A stretch of 16,671 nt of DNA, taken from Bacillota bacterium. Lineage in GTDB: Bacteria; Bacillota; Clostridia; Christensenellales; SZUA-584. The translations under genes and the position numbers were made by a program. The notes beneath the pieces are model-generated. The model was given only the letters and a program-made list of their open reading frames with translations. It was not told the origin of the DNA and made no database searches. The DNA lies in the NCBI GenBank assembly GCA_023416745.1, contig JAEZHF010000049.1, forward strand, positions 1 through 16,671. Direction: 5' to 3'. This document shows positions 5,968 to 14,346 of this stretch, piece by piece (the stretch's first letter is position 1; each line of letters opens with the position of its first letter).

Positions 5968-7281
5968 ATGGCATATGCAGTGATCATGCCCAAGGCGGGC
6001 ATGGCGATGGAATCCGGCAAAGTCATCAAATGGCTCAAAAACGAGGGCGACCGCGTGGAGCAGGGCGAGCCGCTGCTTGAGATTGAGACGGACAAGGTGA
6101 ACATGGAAGTTGAAGCGATGAACTCCGGCGTGCTGCTCAAGATGCTGGCGCACGAAGGCGACGAGGTGCCGGTAGTTCAAACGATCGGATATATCGGCGA
6201 GGCGGGGGAGGTTGTGCCCGAAGAGGGCAGCGCAGCTGCACCTGCGGCAGAGAAGCATACGGATAAACCGGCTGTATCGGCGGCGGAAAAGACCGCCGTC
6301 AAGCTTGAGGGCGGGCGCATCCCTGCGACACCCGCGGCGAAGCGGCTGGCCAAAGAAAGAGGTATTGAACTGGCGCGCGTGACGCCTTCCGGCAGCCTTG
6401 GTCAGATCAAAGCGGCGGACGTAGCGGCGGCGGGAACATTGAAGGCGTCGCCTCTGGCCAAAGCGATGGCTGCGGATCTGGGTATCGACCTGAAAAAGGT
6501 GGTGGGGAGCGGCTCCGGCGGCAAGGTGATTAAGGCGGATATCGCGCCGTCGGCACCCACGCCCGCAGCGGCAGCTGCGGCTATGGCGGCGTCCGAAGAG
6601 GAGGATGAACTCAGGCCATACAGCGCGATGCGCAAGGTGATTGCGAAACGCATGCTGTCCAGCCATTTAAACATACCGCCGGTGACGCAGAACTGCGTGG
6701 CGGATGTGACGGCGCTGATGGCATTGCGCGAGAAGATCAACGCGATGGGCGATGTGCGCGTTACCGTGAACGACTTTATCGTGATGGCGGTGGCGAGAAC
6801 GCTCAAAGAGCAGCCGCATGTCAACGCGTCGTATACGGACGCCGGACTGCTGCTTAAAAAGCATATCAATATTGGCGTTGCGGTAGCGCTGCCCGAAGGG
6901 CTGATCGTGCCGGTGATCCGTGATGCGGATAAGCTGGCGCTGCACGAGATATCGGAAGTGGGCAAGGAACTGCAGAAGAAGGCCAAGGAAGGGCGGCTGC
7001 TGCCGGACGACTACTCGGGCGGCACGTTTACGGTCAGCAATCTGGGAATGATGGGAGTGACGGCGTTTACGCCGATCCTCAACGAGCCGGAGAGCGCGAT
7101 ACTGGGTGTCTGCGCGACGGAACAGCGGCTGGAGATGGACGACGAGGGCCGTATCACCAAGCGGCTGAAAATGCCGCTGTGCCTGACTTACGATCACCGG
7201 AGCATAGACGGGGCACAGGCGGCGGTATTCTCGAACCGTGTGACGCAGCTGCTGGAGAACCCGCTGTCGATGCTGGTATAG
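5968..7281 (+). CDS. acoC: Dihydrolipoamide acyltransferase (E2) with two subunit-binding domains
   Basis: A 437-aa core protein of the complex that takes the acyl group from E1 on its lipoyl arm and transfers it to CoA. Domain order: lipoyl domain (about 2-78, ETDKVNME with lipoyl Lys43), Ala/Pro linker, a first peripheral subunit-binding domain (117-153, IPATPAAKRLAKERGIEL and GQIKAADV), a second one (158-193, ASPLAKAMAADLGIDL and GGKVIKADI), linker, then the catalytic domain (about 214-437) with GGTFTVSNLG (351-360) and active-site HRSIDG (His410, Asp414). Most bacterial E2s have one subunit-binding domain, so the tandem pair is unusual. The RBS is AGGAAGG before ATG 5968. The lipoyl domain is very similar to that of the next gene. 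Confidence 0.9.
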   Translation: MAYAVIMPKAGMAMESGKVIKWLKNEGDRVEQGEPLLEIETDKVNMEVEAMNSGVLLKMLAHEGDEVPVVQTIGYIGEAGEVVPEEGSAAAPAAEKHTDKPAVSAAEKTAVKLEGGRIPATPAAKRLAKERGIELARVTPSGSLGQIKAADVAAAGTLKASPLAKAMAADLGIDLKKVVGSGSGGKVIKADIAPSAPTPAAAAAAMAASEEEDELRPYSAMRKVIAKRMLSSHLNIPPVTQNCVADVTALMALREKINAMGDVRVTVNDFIVMAVARTLKEQPHVNASYTDAGLLLKKHINIGVAVALPEGLIVPVIRDADKLALHEISEVGKELQKKAKEGRLLPDDYSGGTFTVSNLGMMGVTAFTPILNEPESAILGVCATEQRLEMDDEGRITKRLKMPLCLTYDHRSIDGAQAAVFSNRVTQLLENPLSMLV

Positions 7282-7289
7282 GAGTTAAC

Positions 7290-8978
7290 ATGTCATACGA
7301 TATCATTATGCCCAAGGCCGGCATGGCGATGGAGACGGGCAAGATCATCAAATGGCTTAAATCGGTGGGCGACCCGGTGGAGACGGGTGAACCGCTGCTG
7401 GAGATTGAAACGGACAAGGTCAACATGGAAGTGGAATCCATGTATACCGGCACCCTGTTAAAAACGCTGTACGAGCCGGGAGACGAGGTGCCCGTCGTTA
7501 CAGTCATCGGATATATTGGCAGACCGGACGAAGTTGCGGCCGGGGAAGCCTCCGCCCCGGCTGCAGCCGTCAAGCACGCTGAGAAAGCAGAGCCGGTCCC
7601 GGACAGTCGGGAGACCGCATATGATGTCGTGGTGGTGGGCGGCGGCCCGGCTGGTTATATTGCCGCAATCAAAGCGGCCCGGCTGGGGCAGCGCACCGCG
7701 TTGGCGGAAAAATCGGTGGTGGGCGGCACGTGTCTGAACCGGGGCTGTATACCGACGAAGACATATCTGAAAACGGCGGAGACGATCGAGACCATCCGGC
7801 ATGCGGCCTCCCGCGGCGTTATGATCGGCGACGCATCGCTCAGAGTAGATATGGAGAAGGCCGTTAAAGAAAAGAACGTTGTCGTCAAAAAACTGACGGG
7901 GGGCGTGGCGGCGCTGCTCAAGAGCAACGGCGTTAAAGTGTATAACGGCGAGGCGCGCATACGTGCGGACAGAACGGTGGCAGTCGGCGGCGAGGTGCTC
8001 AAAGCAAACAGCGTGATATTCGCGGGCGGCTCCAAAGCAGCGAGGCTGAACATTCCGGGCATGGCAAGTAAGCGCGTGCTGACCAGCGATGAGATACTGG
8101 ATCTGACGAAGGTGCCAGAATCTCTTGCGATTATCGGCGGCGGTGTGATCGGCGTCGAGATGGCGTCGGTGTTCTCCGCTTTCGGCAGCAAGGTGACGGT
8201 GATCGAGCTGATGGACGCGGTGCTGCCCATGATGGACGCGGACGTGTCTGTCGTTATTCGCAAGACGCTGGAGAAAAAGGGCATCGCGATACGCACCGGC
8301 GAGAAGCTAATCAGCATTGAAGAAAAGGACGGCGGCGTGGTGCTGCATACCGATAAAGGAGAGATAGCGGCGGAATACGCTCTGCTGTCCATCGGGCGCG
8401 TGCCTGACCTGTCGGCGATAGAGGGGCTGGACGTGGCGCAGGAGCGCGGCCGCGTGAAGGTTGACGACGCGATGCGTACCAGCATGGATTGGCTGTACGC
8501 GCCGGGTGATATCAACGGGCGCTGCATGCTGGCGCACTCGGCGTTCAAGATGGGCGAAGTGGCGGCGGAGAACGCCTCTGGTCACACTGCCAAGGCGGAC
8601 CTAAGATATGTGCCGTCCTGCGTATACACATCGCCCGAGGTGGGCACGGTAGGCATGACGGAACAGCAGGCACGTCAGGGATATAAAGTCAACGTCGGGA
8701 CGTTCCCGTTCCGTGCAAACGGGCGGGCGCTGGCGTCCGGCGAGCCTGAAGGCTTCGTCAAGGTAATAACGGATGCGCGCTACGGCGAGGTGTTGGGCGT
8801 ACACATTGTGGGGCCGGCAGCGGCGGAGATGATCAACGAAGCGGCAGCGCTGATGGCGATGGAGGTGACCGCGCAGGAAATCGCGGGCATCATCCACGGA
8901 CACCCCACATTCACGGAGGCCTTCATGGAGGCCGCGGCGGACAGCATCGGAGCTTGCCTGCATCTGCCGCCCAAATAA
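7290..8978 (+). CDS. acoL: Dihydrolipoyl dehydrogenase (E3) with N-terminal lipoyl domain
   Basis: A 562-aa flavoprotein that reoxidises the dihydrolipoyl arm and reduces NAD+. An N-terminal lipoyl domain (about 2-78, Lys43 in ETDKVNME) is joined by a linker to the FAD domain (GGGPAG, 117-122). The redox disulfide is GGTCLNRGC (Cys148, Cys153). An NAD-binding stretch (IIGGGVIGVEMAS) and the C-terminal dimer domain with HPTFTE (His538, Glu543) follow. I place the start at ATG 7290, with GGAG at 7281-7284 overlapping the acoC stop. The frame continues upstream into acoC, but those residues are not family-like. Fused lipoyl-E3 proteins are known in some Aco and Pdh systems. It is last in the operon, before a candidate terminator. 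Confidence 0.92.
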   Translation: MSYDIIMPKAGMAMETGKIIKWLKSVGDPVETGEPLLEIETDKVNMEVESMYTGTLLKTLYEPGDEVPVVTVIGYIGRPDEVAAGEASAPAAAVKHAEKAEPVPDSRETAYDVVVVGGGPAGYIAAIKAARLGQRTALAEKSVVGGTCLNRGCIPTKTYLKTAETIETIRHAASRGVMIGDASLRVDMEKAVKEKNVVVKKLTGGVAALLKSNGVKVYNGEARIRADRTVAVGGEVLKANSVIFAGGSKAARLNIPGMASKRVLTSDEILDLTKVPESLAIIGGGVIGVEMASVFSAFGSKVTVIELMDAVLPMMDADVSVVIRKTLEKKGIAIRTGEKLISIEEKDGGVVLHTDKGEIAAEYALLSIGRVPDLSAIEGLDVAQERGRVKVDDAMRTSMDWLYAPGDINGRCMLAHSAFKMGEVAAENASGHTAKADLRYVPSCVYTSPEVGTVGMTEQQARQGYKVNVGTFPFRANGRALASGEPEGFVKVITDARYGEVLGVHIVGPAAAEMINEAAALMAMEVTAQEIAGIIHGHPTFTEAFMEAAADSIGACLHLPPK

Positions 8979-8991
8979 TAGAGTTATCCAT

Positions 8992-9030
8992 GCGGGGGCT
9001 GGTATAAGTCCCCGCGCCTCCTATTCTTTT
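8992..9030 (+). terminator. Candidate terminator between the complex operon and the third block
   Basis: GCGGGG (8992-8997) pairs with CCCCGC (9010-9015) across a 12-nt loop and is followed by the pyrimidine-rich stretch GCCTCCTATTCTTTT. A second stem, GGGGAGC with GGTTCCCC (9032-9052, one G-T pair), comes right after. Termination may be incomplete, because I find no convincing promoter between here and the next gene at 9102. Confidence 0.6.
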
Positions 9031-9090
9031 CGGGGAGCGTTTCTGGTTCCCCACAGTTATCCCACTTAATGAGTAACTTTTATATCCGAG

Positions 9091-9095
9091 AGGAG
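9091..9095 (+). promoter_or_regulatory. RBS fixing the first UroD-like start
   Basis: AGGAG lies 6 nt before ATG 9102. The frame is open upstream to an ATG at 9069, but that longer start has no comparable RBS. The family usually begins near the E-R-x-L-A-A-L-R motif, which fits 9102. Confidence 0.7.
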
Positions 9096-9101
9096 ACCGA
9101 T

Positions 9102-10130
9102 ATGAATTCTGAGCAAAGAATGCTGGCCGCTCTCAGGCGGGAATCCGTGGACCGAGTCCCCACATTCGAGTGGTGGATTGACCAGAAGGTGATCGACGCC
9201 ATCATTCCCGGTGGCATCGACTACGCCGAGTTTTCCGACCGCATGGATCTGGACGCGATCTGTGTGGACCCCGACTATAAATCCGAGCCGGTGGGCGACG
9301 GATTTAAGAAGAACGAGTGGGGCATCATCTCCAAGAACACCGGCGAAGCGCATACGTTTCCGGTGGACGGACCGTTGCGCACGCCGGACGACCTTAAGGC
9401 TTTTACGCCGCCCAACCCCAAAGCACCCGAACGCTACAAATCGCTCGAGGCGACGCTGGACAAATACGGCGGAAAACGCGCGGTCATATTCCATGTGAAC
9501 GACGTCTGGTCGATACCGTCCCGGTTGATGCCGTTTGACGAGTTCATTATGCAGGTTATCGACGCTCCCGAATTCGTCCGCGATATCGTGGATATGACAG
9601 TGGACGTCAATATCGAACTCGCAAGGCAGGCCAAGGAGCGCGGCGCGAAAATCGTGTACACCGGCGACGACGTGGCCTACAACAGCGGCCCGATGATATC
9701 GCCCGCAATGTTCGAGGACATTTTCGTGGAACCGCTGAATCGCGTGATGGGGGCATACAAAGAGATGGGGCTGATGGTGATCAAACACACAGACGGCAAC
9801 ATCATGCCGCTCATCGAATTTTTCATCAACTCCGGCATCGACTGTCTCGACCCGATCGACCCGATTGCCGGCATGAGTCTGGAACACATCAAAAAGACGT
9901 ACGGAGACCGCATCTGCATCAAAGGCAATGTGGACTGCGCGAACACGCTGGTTTTCCGTACCCCCGAAGAGACCATCGAAGAAACCAAAAACTGCATCAA
10001 AATTGCAGCACCGGGCGGCGGCTACATACTGTCGTCCAGCAACAGCATACATTCTTCCGTCAAGCCGGAAAACTATCTGGCGCTGCTGGACGCCGTGAGG
10101 AAATACGGGACATATCCAATCGAATTATAA
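9102..10130 (+). CDS. Uroporphyrinogen decarboxylase-like protein, variant H-x-D site
   Basis: A 342-aa TIM-barrel protein of the UroD superfamily, which includes heme-pathway UroD and cobalamin-dependent methyltransferases such as MtaA and CmuA. The N-terminus, SEQRMLAALRRESVDRVP (3-20), is typical. At the usual zinc site of the methyltransferases (H-x-C and a later Cys) this protein has HTDG (His229, Asp231) and SSSNSIHSS (311-319), so both Cys ligands are replaced. A Cys279 in GNVDCANTL is present, but not at a position I can equate with the metal site. It is therefore not a standard zinc methyltransferase and is unlikely to act in heme synthesis. It heads a block with two sugar kinases, 18 bp before the next gene. 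The reaction is unknown. Confidence 0.8.
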   Translation: MNSEQRMLAALRRESVDRVPTFEWWIDQKVIDAIIPGGIDYAEFSDRMDLDAICVDPDYKSEPVGDGFKKNEWGIISKNTGEAHTFPVDGPLRTPDDLKAFTPPNPKAPERYKSLEATLDKYGGKRAVIFHVNDVWSIPSRLMPFDEFIMQVIDAPEFVRDIVDMTVDVNIELARQAKERGAKIVYTGDDVAYNSGPMISPAMFEDIFVEPLNRVMGAYKEMGLMVIKHTDGNIMPLIEFFINSGIDCLDPIDPIAGMSLEHIKKTYGDRICIKGNVDCANTLVFRTPEETIEETKNCIKIAAPGGGYILSSSNSIHSSVKPENYLALLDAVRKYGTYPIEL

Positions 10131-10148
10131 TCGCGGAGGACTACGGCC

Positions 10149-11696
10149 ATGGCGTATTTACTCGGCATCGATCTGGGATCAACAACCATCAAGGCGGTCA
10201 TTTACGACGAAAAAGGACGGCTTGTCTCCGAAGGCAGCCGTCCGACCGTGCTTTCTCATCCGGACCCGGCGCATCCCACGTGGTGCGTCTGGGAGCCGGA
10301 TAATATTTGGAACGCGGTATGTCTGGCAGTGCGTCAGGCGTTGAGTCGTGTGCCAGACGCAAGTGCGGTAAAGGGCGTGGCCGTTACCGGCTTCGGCATG
10401 GACGGCTTGCCGCTGGACGCGGACGGGCAGCCGCTGTATCCGCTTATTTCATGGCACTGTCCACGTACCAACGAAATCGCCAAAGAGTTTTCTGACCGCA
10501 TCGGACAGGGCCGCATATTCGATATCACAGGCGCGCAATTGATGACGATTCACAGCATATACCGTATGATGTGGATGAAGCAGAACCATCCAGAGAAACT
10601 CGACAGGACGGACAAATGGCTGCTGATAGAGGATTACGTCAACTTCAGGCTGTGCGGCGAGAAGGCGACGGATTATTCGATGGCGTGGAACACATCGGTG
10701 CTGGATCAGCGGAACAAAAGCTGGTCATCAGAGCTGATCGGCCTTGCGGGCGTGCCCCAGAGCATTTTTCCCGATGTCCGTCCCTCCGGCACGGTGCTGG
10801 GTAAGCTGACACCCGCCGCAGCGGCGCAGACAGGACTGTCACCGGATACGCAGGTGGTGCTGGGCGGGCATGACTATATCTGCGCGGCGCTGGCTGTGGG
10901 CGCGGTGGATGACGACGTGGTGATGGACGTTACGGGCACATGGGAAATGGTGCTGCAGGCATCGGCCACGCTGTCGCATGACAGGCGGATATTCGACAGC
11001 GGCTACTACGTGGAAAACCATGTGGCGAAGGATAAGTTCTGCTTCGTGGCCTCCACGGTGTGCGGCGACATGACGGAATGGTTCAAGGATAAGCTGGGAG
11101 CGGAAGAGGCGGCGGAAGCTGCCCGGACAGGCGCCAGTGTATGGCAGCTGCTGATGGATAAGGCGCAGAAGTCGCCGGTGGGGGCGCACGGATGCTTCCT
11201 GCTGCCGCATTTCTCGGGCGCGGGTGCGCCTCTCATCGACCCGAACTCGATGGGGGCGTATATCGGGCTGCACAACGCGGTGGACAAAGGCGATCTGATA
11301 CGCGCCACCATCGAAGGGCTGGATTACCAGTTCTACGGCATGGTGGAGGCACTGGAAAAGGCGCTCTCCATATCACCGGGCCGCATCTGCGCGGTGGGCG
11401 GCGCAACGAAGAACGTTTTCTGGATGCAGAACAAGGCGGATGTGTGCAACAAGGTGATTGAGGTGCCGGAGCTGTATGAAGCGACGCCGCTGGGGGCGGC
11501 CATGCTTGCCGGCATCGGCGTGGGGATATTTAAGGATGAGCGCGACGCGATAACGAACGTTAAGCGGACGGGCATCGTCTATGAGCCGGATAGGGCACGC
11601 GCCGAGCAGTACGCGGAATTCTATCACGAAATCTATAAAAACATTTATGGCGCACTGCGGGATGTGCATCACAACATATCCCGGAAATTCAGATAG
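10149..11696 (+). CDS. FGGY-family carbohydrate kinase, substrate unknown
   Basis: A 515-aa ATP-dependent kinase of ketoses or polyols. The N-terminal phosphate-binding loop is GIDLGSTTIKAVIYD (6-20). The catalytic base region is GGHDYICAALAVGA with Asp242, the adenosine-binding region includes GTWE (263-266), and the C-terminal FGGY signature runs from AVGGATKNVFWMQNKADV (415-432) to PLGAAMLA (447-454). Length is normal for the family. GGAGG before ATG 10149 sets the start, and the gene lies 18 bp after the UroD-like gene and 14 bp before the LyxK-like gene. It is only distantly like its neighbour, so a different sugar substrate is likely. I cannot name it more precisely than fuculokinase/xylulokinase-like. 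Confidence 0.88.
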   Translation: MAYLLGIDLGSTTIKAVIYDEKGRLVSEGSRPTVLSHPDPAHPTWCVWEPDNIWNAVCLAVRQALSRVPDASAVKGVAVTGFGMDGLPLDADGQPLYPLISWHCPRTNEIAKEFSDRIGQGRIFDITGAQLMTIHSIYRMMWMKQNHPEKLDRTDKWLLIEDYVNFRLCGEKATDYSMAWNTSVLDQRNKSWSSELIGLAGVPQSIFPDVRPSGTVLGKLTPAAAAQTGLSPDTQVVLGGHDYICAALAVGAVDDDVVMDVTGTWEMVLQASATLSHDRRIFDSGYYVENHVAKDKFCFVASTVCGDMTEWFKDKLGAEEAAEAARTGASVWQLLMDKAQKSPVGAHGCFLLPHFSGAGAPLIDPNSMGAYIGLHNAVDKGDLIRATIEGLDYQFYGMVEALEKALSISPGRICAVGGATKNVFWMQNKADVCNKVIEVPELYEATPLGAAMLAGIGVGIFKDERDAITNVKRTGIVYEPDRARAEQYAEFYHEIYKNIYGALRDVHHNISRKFR

Positions 11697-11710
11697 AGGA
11701 GAGGAGCGCA

Positions 11711-13222
11711 ATGGCAAGATACTATTTGGGTCTGGACAACGGCGGCAGCAAAACCAAGGCATCGCTGTATACGCCGGACGGAAAAGAGATCGCCGTGGCC
11801 GGCACTTCGGCAAACCCTGTGATACGCAAGGGCGGTTTCGTGGAACGCGACAGCGACCTGCTTTGGGAGTCCAACGCGAAGGTGATTCGGGACGTGATCG
11901 CAAAGTCGGGCATCGACCCGCATGACATCGCCGGCGTGGCGACGACGGGACATGGCAACGGCGTTTACATGATCGGGGAGGACGGCAAGCCCACTGCGCC
12001 CGGCATCATATCCACCGATACGCGCGCGGCAGAGGTGGTGCGCCGGTGGCTGGCCAGCGGCGTGCAGAAGCGCATCATCCCGATGACCAAGCAGATACTG
12101 TGGGCGGGGCAACCCGTCGCGATGCTGGCCTGGTATCATGAAAACAAACCCGAAGTGCTGAATAAAACGCGCTGGGCGCTGCAGTGCAAGGACTACATCC
12201 GTTACCGCCTGACGGGAGAGGTATACGGTGAGATCACCGATATGTCTGCCATAAATGTAATGGACTTGCAAACACGGCAGTATGATGATAGAATACTATC
12301 TGAATTTGGGCTTAAAGAGTATAAGCACATATTCCCGCCCCTCAGAATGTCTACGGATATCTGCGGGCGGGTAACCAGGGAAGCAGCAGAGCAGACCGGC
12401 CTCATTGAAGGGACGTTGGTATCGGGCGGTCTGTTTGATTGTGCTTCATGCTGTCTGGCAGTGGGCGTAACGGACAGTGACAAGATGTCGGTGATTGCGG
12501 GAACGTGGAGCATTAACAGCTTCATATCCACCGTCCCGGTTTATTCGGAAGACCTGTTCATGACATCGTTGTTCTGTATGGACGGGTACTACCTGACGAC
12601 CGAAGGCAGCATGACATCGGCCGGCAACCTGGAGTGGTTTATCGGCAGCTTCCTGACGGATGACGACGGCAAGCGCCGCAACAACGTGTATGAATACTGC
12701 AACAGCCTGGTGGCCTCACTGAAGCCGGAGGACAGCAGCGTCGTCTTTTTACCGTTTCTATACGGTACGAACGTGAACCCGGACGCCAAGGCGTGTTTCA
12801 TGGGTATCGACGGCTCTCAGGGCAAGGCGCATATGGTCCGCGCGATGTATGAGGGCGTGGTGTTTTCGGCTTTGATGCACATAGAACGTTTGCTGACGTT
12901 CACTGACAGGCCGCAGAAGGTGCGTATATCGGGTGGCGCGACAGAATCGCCGCTTTGGGTGCAGATGTTTGCTGATGTGCTGCAGATGCCCATTGAGGTG
13001 TCCGACGCTAAGGAACTGGGTACGTTGGGGGCGGCAATGTGCGTTGCGGTGGCTGCAGGCGATATGCCTGATTTGAAAACTGCGGCGCAGACCATGTCCC
13101 GCGTCCGTTATACCTGTGAGCCCAATCCGGAAAACAGGGACATCTACCGGAAAAAATATGAAATATATAAGGACCTCCTTAAGGCTTTGGATCCTGTCTG
13201 GGCAAAATGGAGGTCGCTGTAA
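11711..13222 (+). CDS. lyxK: L-xylulose kinase-like FGGY kinase
   Basis: A 503-aa kinase closely resembling E. coli LyxK/YiaP, which phosphorylates L-xylulose at C5. Shared features include the N-terminus YYLGLDNGGSKTKASLY (4-20), the stretch around STDTRAAEVVRRWLASG (101-117), PMTKQILWAGQPV (124-136), VSGGLFDCASCCLAVG with catalytic Asp243, IAGTWSINS (262-270), GSMTSAGNLEWF (299-310), FLPFLYG, AMYEGVVFS and the C-terminal LGTLGAAM. It has a double RBS (GGAGAGGAG) and lies 14 bp after the other kinase and 24 bp before the regulator. Together with the UlaE-like enzyme it points to L-xylulose 5-phosphate as an intermediate. The middle of the gene, about 12238-12460, is visibly AT-richer than the rest. 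Confidence 0.85.
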   Translation: MARYYLGLDNGGSKTKASLYTPDGKEIAVAGTSANPVIRKGGFVERDSDLLWESNAKVIRDVIAKSGIDPHDIAGVATTGHGNGVYMIGEDGKPTAPGIISTDTRAAEVVRRWLASGVQKRIIPMTKQILWAGQPVAMLAWYHENKPEVLNKTRWALQCKDYIRYRLTGEVYGEITDMSAINVMDLQTRQYDDRILSEFGLKEYKHIFPPLRMSTDICGRVTREAAEQTGLIEGTLVSGGLFDCASCCLAVGVTDSDKMSVIAGTWSINSFISTVPVYSEDLFMTSLFCMDGYYLTTEGSMTSAGNLEWFIGSFLTDDDGKRRNNVYEYCNSLVASLKPEDSSVVFLPFLYGTNVNPDAKACFMGIDGSQGKAHMVRAMYEGVVFSALMHIERLLTFTDRPQKVRISGGATESPLWVQMFADVLQMPIEVSDAKELGTLGAAMCVAVAAGDMPDLKTAAQTMSRVRYTCEPNPENRDIYRKKYEIYKDLLKALDPVWAKWRSL

Positions 13223-13246
13223 ATAATACGAACGGAGAATTGGGGA

Positions 13247-14206
13247 ATGAAGGCGCGATACGATATTCAGTTGATGGTTCAGGTCGCCAAGATGTATTAC
13301 ATGGAAGGGCTCACCCAAGAGAAGATTGCACAGCAGCTCGGCATTTCACGTTCCTCAATATCCATGGTGCTTTCGGAAGCCCGGGAATTCGGAATCGTGG
13401 AGATCAGCATCAAGGATCCGAAAAACAACGTTCAGGTTGTGGCCGATGATCTCATCAACCGTTTCGGGCTCAAGGGTTGCCTGGTGGTCCCGACAGCCAT
13501 TGATTCCATCCACCTGATCACCAAGGTGATCGCTTCCCAGGGTGCTGACTACGCCGAAGACATACTGAAAAGCCATTCAACGGTGGGCATTGCGTGGGGT
13601 TCGACCTGTTATGAGTTCATGCTCTCGTTTTCCAACCGAAATAAATTGAGCGATATCAATGTGGTGCCGCTGATCGGCGGCACGTCCCGCATCTCGTCCG
13701 AATATCAGTTGAACGAGATGGTACGTATGTTTGCCGAGAAGCTGCAGGGCTCGCCGTCGTTCATCTACGCACCGGCGATCGCTGAATCCATCGCAGACAG
13801 GGATCTTTATATGCAGAGCACGTCCATGAAGTCAATCGTGGAAAAATGGAACAGCATGGATGCTGCGATCGTGTCGGCAGGCGCGCCGCCGGACTGGTAC
13901 TCCACCCGCATGATCGTGGATCCGGGTCAGATGAAGGCGATGTATGAATCCAACCGCTCCATGGTGATCGGAGATATCTGCGCCCGGCGGTTCAACCTGA
14001 TGGGCGAGTTCTTAAAAAACGATTACAGCGCCCGCGTGATGGGTATCGACGAGGACAACCTGCGGCGAATCGAGAACGTGATCTGCATCGCGGCGGGCAA
14101 ACAGAAGGTGCTGTCCATTATCGGGGCGCTGCGCACCAATGCGGTCGACTATCTGGTCACCGACGAGTCCACGGGGCGCAGCATCATCGAACTGCTCAGT
14201 ATCTGA
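13247..14206 (+). CDS. SorC-family sugar-binding transcriptional regulator
   Basis: A 319-aa regulator with an N-terminal helix-turn-helix (about 8-52, core LTQEKIAQQLGISRSSIS at 22-39). The C-terminal SorC/DeoR sugar-phosphate-binding domain has VGIAWGST (113-120), PLIGG (141-145), YAPA (174-177), VSAGAPP (209-215) and DYLVTDESTGRSIIE (301-315). Such proteins bind DNA as tetramers and lose affinity on binding a phosphorylated sugar. GGAG lies 9 nt before ATG 13247. It sits 24 bp after the LyxK-like gene in the same transcription unit. The shared operators at 2062-2104 and 3877-3896 are plausible targets, and a sugar phosphate made by a neighbouring kinase is a plausible effector. Both are inference. 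Confidence 0.9.
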   Translation: MKARYDIQLMVQVAKMYYMEGLTQEKIAQQLGISRSSISMVLSEAREFGIVEISIKDPKNNVQVVADDLINRFGLKGCLVVPTAIDSIHLITKVIASQGADYAEDILKSHSTVGIAWGSTCYEFMLSFSNRNKLSDINVVPLIGGTSRISSEYQLNEMVRMFAEKLQGSPSFIYAPAIAESIADRDLYMQSTSMKSIVEKWNSMDAAIVSAGAPPDWYSTRMIVDPGQMKAMYESNRSMVIGDICARRFNLMGEFLKNDYSARVMGIDEDNLRRIENVICIAAGKQKVLSIIGALRTNAVDYLVTDESTGRSIIELLSI

Positions 14207-14346
14207 AAGGCCTTTCTATAACGTCCTATCGGTTGTTGTTTTTTCGGTTTATTAGGTTGCCGGCGCATCCTATGATTTACGTTACCTCCAAAAGATTAAA
14301 AGCATGACGATCAAGGCACAGACGGTGCCGTTACAGGAGAAATAAC

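Noticed and set aside
5932..6666. Long open frame on the minus strand opposite the E2 gene, and similar ones opposite E3 and the kinases
   Set aside because: High third-position GC on the coding strand leaves antisense frames open. The products show no domain and overlap well-supported genes completely.
7179..7289. Longer N-terminus for the E3 gene
   Set aside because: The extra residues are an out-of-frame reading of the E2 C-terminus. The lipoyl domain begins exactly at ATG 7290, behind GGAG.
9066..10052. Long open frame on the minus strand (about 328 codons) opposite the first UroD-like gene
   Set aside because: It is a shadow of a GC-rich plus-strand gene with clear family motifs. The antisense protein is His/Arg/Val-rich without domains, and there is no fitting RBS.
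14204..14215. Palindrome GAAAGGCCTTTC at the SorC stop codon as a terminator
   Set aside because: It is a 12-bp palindrome with no loop and no adjacent T-tract of useful length, so no stable terminator hairpin is expected.
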